Below are positions 1 through 5,741 of a DNA stretch of 12,606 bases, piece after piece. Origin of the DNA: Bacillota bacterium (GTDB taxonomy: Bacteria > Bacillota > Clostridia > Christensenellales > Aristaeellaceae); NCBI GenBank assembly GCA_009787135.1, contig WRGP01000210.1:1-12606 (forward strand). Reading direction: 5' to 3'. Under the pieces are notes generated by a model. That model worked only from the letters and a program-made list of their open reading frames with translations. It was not told the DNA's origin and did not search any database. Made by a program: the position numbers and the translations under genes. Position 1 is the first letter of the stretch. Each line of letters opens with the position of its first letter.

Positions 1-452
1 ACCGGCTCGCCGCTGATTTTGTCGAGGACATTGGCGGCCAGCATGGGGAATTCTGCGGCTTCGCGGTTTTGCAGCAGGTTGTCGATGCCCCAGTCAAACT
101 CGTGGTTGCCGGGGACCATGGCGTCGTAACCGGCGGCGTTCATGAATTCCATAGCGGCCTTGCCAAAGCTGAGGTTGACAATGGGCATGCCCTGAGACGC
201 GTCTCCGGCATCGAGCAGCAATACCGATGCGCCCATCTCCTGCAGATCCTTCTTAATCTGCGCGATGGTGGCGTACCCCAGCGTGCCAGCAGTCAAATCG
301 GTCATGGCACGGCCGTGCACATCGTTGGTGTGCAGAATAACCACCTTGCCGGAAGGCTCGTAAAATTCCTTGCCGGCGGCGGCAGCTGATGTCAGCAGGC
401 TGAGCGCCAACACCAGCGCGAGCAGAAGCGCGAACGACCCTCTCCTTTTCAT
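1..452 (-). CDS. Secreted 5'-nucleotidase/metallophosphoesterase, N-terminal part (runs off left edge)
   Basis: This is the first 150 codons of an exported calcineurin-like metallophosphoesterase of the UshA/YfkN 5'-nucleotidase family, which removes phosphate from extracellular nucleotides. Residues 1-26 form a signal peptide: a basic KRR start, a Leu/Ala-rich core and an Ala-rich end. The family metal-binding motifs follow in order: HTNDVHG (residues 41-47), GDASQG (83-88) and GNHEFDWG (115-122), which supply the likely dinuclear-metal ligands D44, H46, D84 and N116. The C-terminal substrate-binding domain lies outside the window. The chosen ATG has an AAGGGGG ribosome binding site 7-8 nt upstream. 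An in-frame TTG at 497-495, preceded by GGAGG, is a possible alternative start adding 15 residues. The gene lies on the same strand as the sugar transporter genes, with about 240 nt between it and malG and no obvious terminator. Assignment to the family is firm; the precise substrate is not known. Confidence 0.9.
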   Translation of the reverse strand, partial: MKRRGSFALLLALVLALSLLTSAAAAGKEFYEPSGKVVILHTNDVHGRAMTDLTAGTLGYATIAQIKKDLQEMGASVLLLDAGDASQGMPIVNLSFGKAAMEFMNAAGYDAMVPGNHEFDWGIDNLLQNREAAEFPMLAANVLDKISGEP

Positions 453-545
453 GCGATTTTCCCCCTTCACCTTTTTTTCCGTTCCCCAAAATTTCAAGGC
501 GCCTCCATTTTTCGCACCTTTGGGTACATGATAACAATCCATTGC

Positions 546-705
546 TTACGCGTTAAGCCCGGGTTTGCGAATGATGCTCTCGATTTTTTCCCTGTCTTTC
601 TTTTCCTTCGCTATCAACGCTTCAAAATCCTCCGTCGTGCCGCGCTCAAGGAGCCTATGCACACCGCGAGCATTTTTTATGGCGTGCTTTTGCTCTATTC
701 CTTGA
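546..705 (-). pseudogene. Start-less coding-like tail downstream of malG (small ORF or gene remnant)
   Basis: Directly behind the malG stop, in the -1 frame relative to malG, is an open frame of about 50 codons that ends at a TAA (548-546). Its composition is protein-like: it has an HRLLERGTTEDFEALIAKEK segment followed by a charged helix (KDREKIESIIRK) and ends PGLNA. There is no ATG in frame. The only common start codon is a GTG at 662-660, which would give 38 residues but has no ribosome binding site. The frame opens again into the end of malG through a run of five G's (plus-strand C's at 706-710), so a one-base insertion there would fuse it to MalG. However, the MalG ending (AAGVKE) already looks normal for the family. 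It may be a small protein with an unusual start, a remnant of a lost gene, or chance. No family recognised. Confidence 0.35.
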
Positions 706-1549
706 CCCCCGCCGCTCCCAGCGCGGTCAGCAGCGATTTCTGCCCGATCAAAAACAAAACCACAAACGGTACGGCAACCAACAGCGCGCCCGCCGCGAAC
801 ATCGTATAATTGTTGGCGGACTTGCCGTCGATGAGTTGGAATAGGCCCAGCGCCAGCGTAAACTGCTTATCGCTCCGCAGCACCATGCGCGGAATAATGA
901 AATCCATCCACGGCCCCAGAAAGCTGGTAATGAGCAGGAAGGTCAGAATGGGCCTCGCAATGGGCAGGATAATGCGCCTGAAAGCGGTGAAGTTTGTCGC
1001 GCCGTCGATACGGGCCGCCTCGTCAAAACTCTTGGGGATGCTGTCCATATAACTCTTGACAAGCCAGGTGTTATAAGGAATATTGCTGGCTATGTACACC
1101 AGGGCGAGGCCCCATTTGGTATCCAGCCCGCCGATGCGCAGCAGCAGGACATAGATGGCCACCATGCCGACAAAGCTGGGGAATATTTGAAACACGAGGA
1201 AGGCGATCATCATTTGCTTGCGAAGCATGAATTTGAACCGGGAAAAAATGTACGCCGCCGTGCTGGTGATAATCAGCGTGGCGCTGCTCACCATCACCGC
1301 GATGATCAGCGTGTTGGTATACCAAAGCTTATAACTGGTGTTTTCGAACAGCTTCGTAAACTGCGCGAGCGTAGGCGCTTGGGAAAAGGGATTAATCCCT
1401 ATGCCCTGAAGGTTGTTGGACGGCGAAAACGCGCTGCCAATCACATACAGCAATGGGTAGATGATCAATATGGAGAAGATGATCAGCACGACATGGATCG
1501 AAACAGTGGAAAAGATATGGCCGGCGGACCTGTGTCGCTTGTTCTCCAT
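695..1549 (-). CDS. malG: Sugar ABC transporter permease, MalG type
   Basis: This inner-membrane permease of a CUT1-family carbohydrate importer forms the translocation channel with the MalF-like partner. The 284-residue protein has a short basic N-terminus, a first membrane helix at about residues 15-40 and further hydrophobic segments consistent with six helices. The cytoplasmic EAA loop that docks the ATPase is clear: EAARIDGATNF from about residue 177, then RRIILPIARP. It ends AAGVKE, close to the usual MalG ending. Its ATG overlaps the malF stop by one base (TAATG), and its ribosome binding site (AAGGAGAG) lies inside the end of malF, so translation is coupled. No ATPase gene is near; Firmicutes commonly use a shared MsmX/MsmK-type ATPase, which I infer here. 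Maltose/maltodextrin specificity is inferred from similarity of the whole set. Confidence 0.9.
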   Translation of the reverse strand: MENKRHRSAGHIFSTVSIHVVLIIFSILIIYPLLYVIGSAFSPSNNLQGIGINPFSQAPTLAQFTKLFENTSYKLWYTNTLIIAVMVSSATLIITSTAAYIFSRFKFMLRKQMMIAFLVFQIFPSFVGMVAIYVLLLRIGGLDTKWGLALVYIASNIPYNTWLVKSYMDSIPKSFDEAARIDGATNFTAFRRIILPIARPILTFLLITSFLGPWMDFIIPRMVLRSDKQFTLALGLFQLIDGKSANNYTMFAAGALLVAVPFVVLFLIGQKSLLTALGAAGVKE

Positions 1550-2919
1550 TAAAAATCACTCTCCTTGTACGACTTGGTGCGCGTATAGTTCCAAATGGCG
1601 AAGGGGGTCAGCACGACGAACACAAGCACCGCCAGCACCGCGGCGTATTGGAACTTTTGTGGGTTTTGCAGGGTCAGCTTGTAAATCCAGGAGACCACGA
1701 TGTCAACGGCGTTGGCGTTGGTCGATACGGTGTCGGCGGCGCTGGGCCCTCTTGAGGCCCCGGCGCCCATAAACAGGAAATATGCCGCGCCAAAGTTGTT
1801 CACGTTGTAGGTAAACGACATGATGATCAGCGGCATGGTCTGCCGGAGCACCATGGGGATGGTGATGAAGCGGTTTCTTTTCCAGTTCGACGCGCCGTCT
1901 ATGCTGGCCGCCTCAAAAATATCGGGGGAAATGGAGGTCAGGATGCTGGTAACCATGAGCATATGATAGGGGAAGCCGGTCCAGGTGTTGACAAAAATCA
2001 TGGAAAATTTGGCCATGCTCGGATCCGTAAGCCACGGGATGTTGGTTTTGATGATGCCGATTTGCTTGAGCATGGCATTGAGCGGCCCAAAAGTGCCGTT
2101 GAGCAGGTTGCTCCATACCATCAGGCTGATGATCGAGGGAACCGCGTAGGGCAGAATAAACAGGCCGCGAAAAAACGGGGCGATCCTGATATTCCTGTTC
2201 AGCAGCGAGAAGGCCACAAACATGCCGCAAAAATAGACGCAGGCGGTGCTCAGCAAGGCCCATACCAACGTCCAGAGCAGGACGCGGCCCAGGGCGGTGG
2301 TCCACATGCTCTGGCCCCCGCCAAACAAATCGACAAAATTCTTAAAGCCCACCCAGTCTACCTTGTTGGCCGGGGGGATATGGTCGGGATACGAATAGTT
2401 GGTAAAAGCCAGAAAGAACGAGAACAGTATGGGCAGAACCACGAAAAACAGCAGCAGGATCACCAAAGGCGACAGCCCGATGGACGGGAACGCCTTCTCC
2501 GACATGGAGCGGACAAAGGCTTTATTGCCCGGCAATTCCCCGCCGGTAGCCTTGTAATGGGCGGTAATTGCGCATATGCTGCGGATGGACAATACAAAAA
2601 GGACAATCAGCAGCAGCAAAATCACAAAGCAAATCAGTCCGTCGATCATCAAAAAGATAGAATGATCCCTTTGCCTGACCGGAAGATCGGGATTGAAAAC
2701 ACCCAGCGTGATAAACCCCCGCACCCCTTTGACAATCAGTCCGTTGAAATTGAGCGCGAGCCCCTCGGCGGTTTGCTCGAAGGCAATAAAGAACAGCACC
2801 GCAAGCTCGGCCAGCGCGTACAGCGCGCCCTTGACTTGCTGCTTTAGATAGAGAATATGCCCGAGCCCCATCCACAAACAGCCGGATATCAACGCCTTTT
2901 TTCGCAAATTCGCATCCAT
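1549..2919 (-). CDS. malF: Sugar ABC transporter permease, MalF type
   Basis: This is the first permease of the CUT1 importer. At 456 residues it is longer than a minimal six-helix permease because it carries an N-terminal extension. Hydrophobic segments lie at about residues 33-47 and 92-112, before the core permease helices begin near 150. This layout resembles the extended MalF proteins of maltose systems. The EAA loop for ATPase contact is at about residues 336-356 (EAASIDGASNW, then ITIPM). The segment NVNNFGAAYFL near 372-382, followed by a Gly/Ser-rich loop and DIVVSWIYKLT, is typical of MalF homologues of Gram-positive maltodextrin importers. The ATG has GGAGG 6 nt upstream. The gene sits about 70 nt behind the binding-protein gene, across a hairpin, and overlaps malG by one base. 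Family is firm; the sugar is inferred. Confidence 0.9.
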   Translation of the reverse strand: MDANLRKKALISGCLWMGLGHILYLKQQVKGALYALAELAVLFFIAFEQTAEGLALNFNGLIVKGVRGFITLGVFNPDLPVRQRDHSIFLMIDGLICFVILLLLIVLFVLSIRSICAITAHYKATGGELPGNKAFVRSMSEKAFPSIGLSPLVILLLFFVVLPILFSFFLAFTNYSYPDHIPPANKVDWVGFKNFVDLFGGGQSMWTTALGRVLLWTLVWALLSTACVYFCGMFVAFSLLNRNIRIAPFFRGLFILPYAVPSIISLMVWSNLLNGTFGPLNAMLKQIGIIKTNIPWLTDPSMAKFSMIFVNTWTGFPYHMLMVTSILTSISPDIFEAASIDGASNWKRNRFITIPMVLRQTMPLIIMSFTYNVNNFGAAYFLFMGAGASRGPSAADTVSTNANAVDIVVSWIYKLTLQNPQKFQYAAVLAVLVFVVLTPFAIWNYTRTKSYKESDF

Positions 2920-2946
2920 GGCAAACCTCCGGATTAAGATGTGACA

Positions 2947-2970
2947 AGGGACGCCGGTAACGGCGTCCCT
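2947..2970 (-). promoter_or_regulatory. Intercistronic hairpin between malE and malF
   Basis: A perfect inverted repeat has 10-bp arms (AGGGACGCCG / CGGCGTCCCT) around a 4-nt loop. It lies 17 nt after the malE stop and about 27 nt before the malF start. No T-run follows on the transcribed strand, so it is not a standard terminator. By analogy with other binding-protein-dependent importers, it may protect the 3' end of malE mRNA or reduce read-through, giving more binding protein than permease. The structure is read directly; the role is inferred. Confidence 0.6.
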
Positions 2971-2987
2971 GCCTTCATTGTATTCAA

Positions 2988-4175
2988 TTACTCCGTAAAG
3001 GAAGCCTCCATCGCGGCGGCGGCGGCATTCAGTTCAGTCACCACGTCCGCGCCATCCCAAATGTTGCCGTAGGCGGCGCCCATGGTCTGCCAGTATTGGC
3101 CCATTTCGTTGATAGCGGGCATGGGGAACGCATACGCCGCCTGCGCCAGAACTCCGGCGGACAGCTCGTCGTCCACCACGACGTCGTTGCGGGCGGGGAG
3201 CTGGCCTGTCATGTCAAAGCGCTTCATGATCATTTCCGGCGAAGTCACGAACTTGAGGAAGTCCGCCGCTTCCTCGGGATGCTCGGAGAAAGCGGAAATG
3301 CAGAAGATGCGAACGCCCGAGAAGGAGGCCGGAGGGGTGGTCTCGCCGGGGAAGGAGGGGATGGTGGCGATGCCGAAGTTGAGGCCCGCGTTCCTGCAAT
3401 CGGCGATGCGCCAGGGGCCGACCAGATAACAGGCGGCTTTGCCGCCCTCGAAGGCCTGGTTGCAGAAGTCGCCGCCCAGGTCGGCGGAAGGCACATCCAA
3501 GATAGGACGCAGGCTCTGGAAGAACTCCACGCCCTTGATGGTAGCCGGGGCGTTGATGTTGTGCTCTTCCCTTATGTCGCCATTGGGCCCAAACAGCGAG
3601 GAACCGTAGCCGCTGAAGAAGATGTAGCTAAAGTACGCGTTGCTGGGTTCCCAAACGAGGGCATACTTGTTATCCGCCGGATCGTTGAACTCGCCCGCGA
3701 AAGCGATGATCTCCTCAAAGGTGGCGGGCGGCTCGGGCAGGATATCCTTGTTGTAGAACAGGGCATACGTCTCAATGGCCATCGGGAAGCCATATACCGT
3801 GCCGCCCAGGGAAGCGCCGGTAACGGCCGCGGACACAAAATTGTCCTTCACGTAATCCGGATCGGGATTGGGCAGCACGACGCCGCCACTCACATTGGCG
3901 CCCAGCATGTCGTGGGGAATCATAAAGAAGTCGGGGCCAACTCCGGCCGGGCCGTCCAGCAGGATCTGCTGCGTGGCGTCGGTATGGTTCACAGGCGCAA
4001 ACTCAAACTTGATGTTTGGATGCAGCTTGGTATACTCGTCGGCCGCCCACTTGGTGAATTCGGCGCCTTCGACCGCGGATTCCCAGAATTTAAGGGTGAT
4101 TTCCTCCTCGGCGCAGGCGGCCACGATGCCCCCCAGCATCAGCAGCGCGAGTACGACAGCGATGGTTTTCTTCAT
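2988..4175 (-). CDS. malE: Sugar-binding lipoprotein of ABC importer (maltose/maltodextrin type)
   Basis: This extracellular solute-binding protein (family 1) captures an oligosaccharide and delivers it to the MalF/MalG-like channel. Of its 395 residues, the first 20 are a signal peptide ending in a lipobox (VAAC), with C21 as the likely lipid-anchored residue. The mature part starts EEEITLKFWES. The segment QQILLDGPAGVGPDFFMIPH (about residues 69-88) strongly resembles the GPAG-GPD-PHD segment of maltose-binding proteins. The fold continues with motifs typical of the class, such as YGFPMAIETYALFYNKD, and ends in a long Ala-rich helix. The ATG is preceded by GAAGG at 8 nt. It is first in its operon, behind a long leader. 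Maltose or maltodextrin is the best guess; other alpha-glucans or galacto-oligosaccharides are possible. Confidence 0.88.
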   Translation of the reverse strand: MKKTIAVVLALLMLGGIVAACAEEEITLKFWESAVEGAEFTKWAADEYTKLHPNIKFEFAPVNHTDATQQILLDGPAGVGPDFFMIPHDMLGANVSGGVVLPNPDPDYVKDNFVSAAVTGASLGGTVYGFPMAIETYALFYNKDILPEPPATFEEIIAFAGEFNDPADNKYALVWEPSNAYFSYIFFSGYGSSLFGPNGDIREEHNINAPATIKGVEFFQSLRPILDVPSADLGGDFCNQAFEGGKAACYLVGPWRIADCRNAGLNFGIATIPSFPGETTPPASFSGVRIFCISAFSEHPEEAADFLKFVTSPEMIMKRFDMTGQLPARNDVVVDDELSAGVLAQAAYAFPMPAINEMGQYWQTMGAAYGNIWDGADVVTELNAAAAAMEASFTE

Positions 4176-4352
4176 GAATGAAACCTTCTTTCCGGGGCAA
4201 TCGCCCCTTATTGCTCATGTCCTCAACATGGCGCTTGTGAATACTACCTATGACCGGCCGTCACCCCGAAAATGGACGAAAGCTTCCCCCCTTCACTGAC
4301 GTAGTCGGCATCGCCGCGTGCACGCGCTCCAACAACAAAAAAGTTTCTTTAT
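4176..4352 (-). promoter_or_regulatory. Long 5' leader of the mal-type operon with small hairpins
   Basis: The predicted transcript has about 175 nt before the malE start. Within it are a 5-bp stem GGGGC-GATT-GCCCC at 4207-4194, ending 5 nt before the GAAGG ribosome binding site, and a CATGT-N5-ACATG inverted repeat at 4230-4216. A 10-bp palindrome GCGTGCACGC lies nearer the promoter. I recognise no known riboswitch or T-box core. Either short repeat could be a repressor site or an mRNA structure affecting translation. Confidence 0.35.
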
Positions 4353-4359
4353 TAATTAC

Positions 4360-4388
4360 ACTATAGCACGCTTCTCCACATCTGTCTA
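4360..4388 (-). promoter_or_regulatory. Sigma-A-type promoter for the malEFG-like operon
   Basis: On the minus strand, TAGACA (-35, 4388-4383) is separated by exactly 17 nt from TATAGT (-10, 4365-4360). Transcription would start near 4352 and run toward malE. The match to the consensus is 5/6 at both hexamers. No clear cre catabolite-repression site is visible next to it. Confidence 0.65.
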
Positions 4389-4549
4389 CCCCATTTTGTG
4401 CAGTTCTAACGGCAACGGGCCGCGGTGCGGAAACATTTAGGCGCGGCTTCCAAATCACGCGTCCCGCCGCCGGACCTTCCTCCCCGCAAGCACTCGCCAA
4501 GCTGATTGCAACAGGCGCGCACGGCAAACACAATCCAATATAAGGTTAT
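4389..4549. other. Divergent intergenic region without a supported gene
   Basis: The gap between the malE-like start (4175) and ctsR (4634) is about 460 nt. Its outer parts hold the two divergent promoters and the mal leader. This central part is GC-rich. A minus-strand open frame crosses 4533-4261, but it runs over the predicted promoter, has an unconvincing composition and resembles no family, so I do not call it a gene. I see no further element here. Confidence 0.5.
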
Positions 4550-4582
4550 AAAAAAGCAGAGCAAACCCCTTGCGCTTTTTTT
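4550..4582 (+). terminator. Terminator-like hairpin overlapping the ctsR -35 region
   Basis: AAAAAAGC (4550-4557) pairs with GCTTTTTT (4574-4581) and GCAA (4561-4564) pairs with TTGC (4570-4573), with an AGA bulge and a short ACCCC loop. A T-rich tract follows (TTTTTTTATTTT). It resembles a bidirectional intrinsic terminator, yet no gene clearly ends here. It may insulate the two divergent units, or the A- and T-tracts may simply be promoter-proximal AT-rich DNA. Confidence 0.35.
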
Positions 4583-4597
4583 ATTTTATGTTATACT
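4570..4597 (+). promoter_or_regulatory. Promoter of the ctsR operon
   Basis: TTGCGC (4570-4575) and TATACT (4592-4597) are separated by 16 nt. The -10 is 5/6 to consensus; the -35 keeps the TTG but is otherwise weak. Transcription would begin near 4604, inside the CtsR operator, which fits repression by blocking initiation. Confidence 0.6.
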
Positions 4598-4602
4598 ACA
4601 AA

Positions 4603-4619
4603 TATCAAAGAAAGTCAAA
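4603..4619 (+). promoter_or_regulatory. CtsR operator
   Basis: TATCAAA-GAA-AGTCAAA matches the known CtsR direct heptad repeat (RGTCAAA-NAN-RGTCAAA) fully in the second heptad and in five of seven positions in the first. It starts 5 nt after the -10 hexamer and ends just before the ctsR ribosome binding site, so bound CtsR would block its own operon. It is the only complete match I noticed in the window. Confidence 0.8.
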
Positions 4620-4633
4620 ATGGAGGCTCCGCC

Positions 4634-5104
4634 ATGAGACCATTGACCGATAGCATTGAGGCGTTCATCAAATCGCTGCTGGAGGATGGGCAGGCGCAGG
4701 TGGATGTCCAGCGGAATGAGCTGGCGCAATACTTCCGCTGCGCGCCCTCCCAGATCACATACGTGCTTTCCACGCGCTTCACGCCCGATCACGGCTATGT
4801 CATCGAAAGCAGGCGGGGGGGCGGCGGGTATATCCGCATTGTCCGCCTGCGCGAATCGCCGGGCAGCAACCTGCTGTATCTGATCAACGAGCGCATCGGA
4901 AAGACAATATCCCTCCAAGATTGCGATGCCATCATCTCCCAGCTGAACGATAACGGCGTGATCGCGGAAAACGAGGCGGCCCTGATGCACGCGGCCGTCT
5001 CCAGCGACGCGATCAACCTGCCTGTCGCCCGCAAGGACGAGTTGCGCGCCAGCGTTCTGCGTTCCATGCTGCTGACCATCGCGGGCCGCCACCGCGACAT
5101 GTGA
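4634..5104 (+). CDS. ctsR: Transcriptional repressor CtsR
   Basis: CtsR is the repressor of class III heat-shock (clp) genes. The 156-residue length is normal for the family. The N-terminal winged-helix DNA-binding domain (about residues 1-72) contains the recognition-helix region APSQITYVLSTRF and the hallmark glycine-rich wing RRGGGGYIRI (residues 60-69). The wing arginine is the residue known in the family to respond to heat and to arginine phosphorylation. The C-terminal four-helix dimerisation domain follows from about residue 80 to the end. The ATG has GGAGG 7 nt upstream. It is the first gene of the operon with mcsA, mcsB and clpC, and a CtsR operator sits at its promoter, so it represses itself until heat or protein stress. 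Identification is essentially certain. Confidence 0.97.
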   Translation: MRPLTDSIEAFIKSLLEDGQAQVDVQRNELAQYFRCAPSQITYVLSTRFTPDHGYVIESRRGGGGYIRIVRLRESPGSNLLYLINERIGKTISLQDCDAIISQLNDNGVIAENEAALMHAAVSSDAINLPVARKDELRASVLRSMLLTIAGRHRDM

Positions 5105-5148
5105 AATGCCTGAACCGCGGCCCATGCGCTTCACATGCCAAAATAAAA

Positions 5149-5200
5149 CAAGGAACGTTATCCCCCCTGAAAATTACAATCGAGGGGTACGGGTTCCTTG
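5149..5200 (+). promoter_or_regulatory. Long stem-loop between ctsR and mcsA
   Basis: CAAGGAAC (5149-5156) is perfectly complementary to GTTCCTTG (5193-5200), and an inner CCCC/GGGG pair (in 5162-5167 and 5184-5187) can close the interior around an A/T-rich loop. The structure ends about 20 nt before the mcsA ribosome binding site. No T-run follows, so it is not a classical terminator. It could be an RNA processing or stability element, or could tune mcsA translation. The pairing is read directly; the role is unknown. Confidence 0.5.
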
Positions 5201-5234
5201 ATAATCTCCGGGGCTTTTGCAAGGAGGAATATCA

Positions 5235-5741
5235 ATGCTTTGTGACGAGTGCAACAAAAACCAGGCGACCGTAAAGCTGATCGCGATTATAGAGGGAAAC
5301 AGGACGGAGCGCAACCTGTGCACCGCCTGCATGGCAAAGCAAAAAGGCAAGATGCGCGCCATAGGCATCCAGGGCATGCTTTCCGCCATTTGGAACGCCG
5401 CCAACAAGGCCGCCATGCGGCACCCCGGCCTCGCCTGCTCCCGGTGCGGCATGGAATACGATATATTTCTGCGCACCGGCCGCCTTGGCTGCAGCCAGTG
5501 CTACCAGGACTTCCGCGCGGAACTGAGGCCGCTGCTCATCCGGCTGCACGGCCACAGCCAGCACGCGGGCCACGTGCCGGAGCGTATCGATGAGGCGAGC
5601 AAGGCAAACAGCCGCGTGGACCGGCTCCGCCGCGAAATGGAAATCGCCGTCGCGTGCGAGGATTTTGAGCAGGCCGCCCTTCTGCGCGACGAGCTTCGCG
5701 CCTTGACTATGGCCAGCAAAGGGGGCGGCGCGGATGTCTGA
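5235..5741 (+). CDS. mcsA: McsA, zinc-finger activator of the McsB arginine kinase
   Basis: McsA is the adaptor and activator of McsB, which helps tag proteins for ClpCP. The 168-residue protein has two pairs of CXXC motifs in its N-terminal half: CDEC (3-6) with CTAC (29-32), and CSRC (68-71) with CSQC (86-89), each pair suited to hold one zinc ion. The segment LIRLHGHSQHAGHVP (about 101-115) matches the conserved McsA linker. A UVR domain follows at about 125-158 (RLRREMEIAVACEDFEQAA). I chose ATG 5235 because AAGGAGG (5221-5227) lies 7 nt upstream; an in-frame TTG at 5217 would include that ribosome binding site and is rejected. Its end overlaps the start of mcsB by 8 nt, indicating coupled translation. 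Confidence 0.95.
   Translation: MLCDECNKNQATVKLIAIIEGNRTERNLCTACMAKQKGKMRAIGIQGMLSAIWNAANKAAMRHPGLACSRCGMEYDIFLRTGRLGCSQCYQDFRAELRPLLIRLHGHSQHAGHVPERIDEASKANSRVDRLRREMEIAVACEDFEQAALLRDELRALTMASKGGGADV

Noticed and set aside
1963..2847. Open frame of 294 codons opposite malF
   Set aside because: It is a shadow of malF, Gln/Lys/Gly-rich from reading hydrophobic codons backwards; no motif.
3096..4181. Open frame of 361 codons opposite the malE-like gene
   Set aside because: It is antisense to a clear solute-binding protein, with Gly/His-rich low-information composition and no start signal.
4261..4533. Minus-strand open frame of 90 codons in the divergent intergenic region
   Set aside because: It runs over the predicted malE promoter, and its composition (scattered Cys, Pro, Arg) does not look like a real protein.
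4389..4633. HrcA/CIRCE element upstream of ctsR
   Set aside because: No TTAGCACTC-N9-GAGTGCTAA repeat is seen; only the CtsR operator is present.
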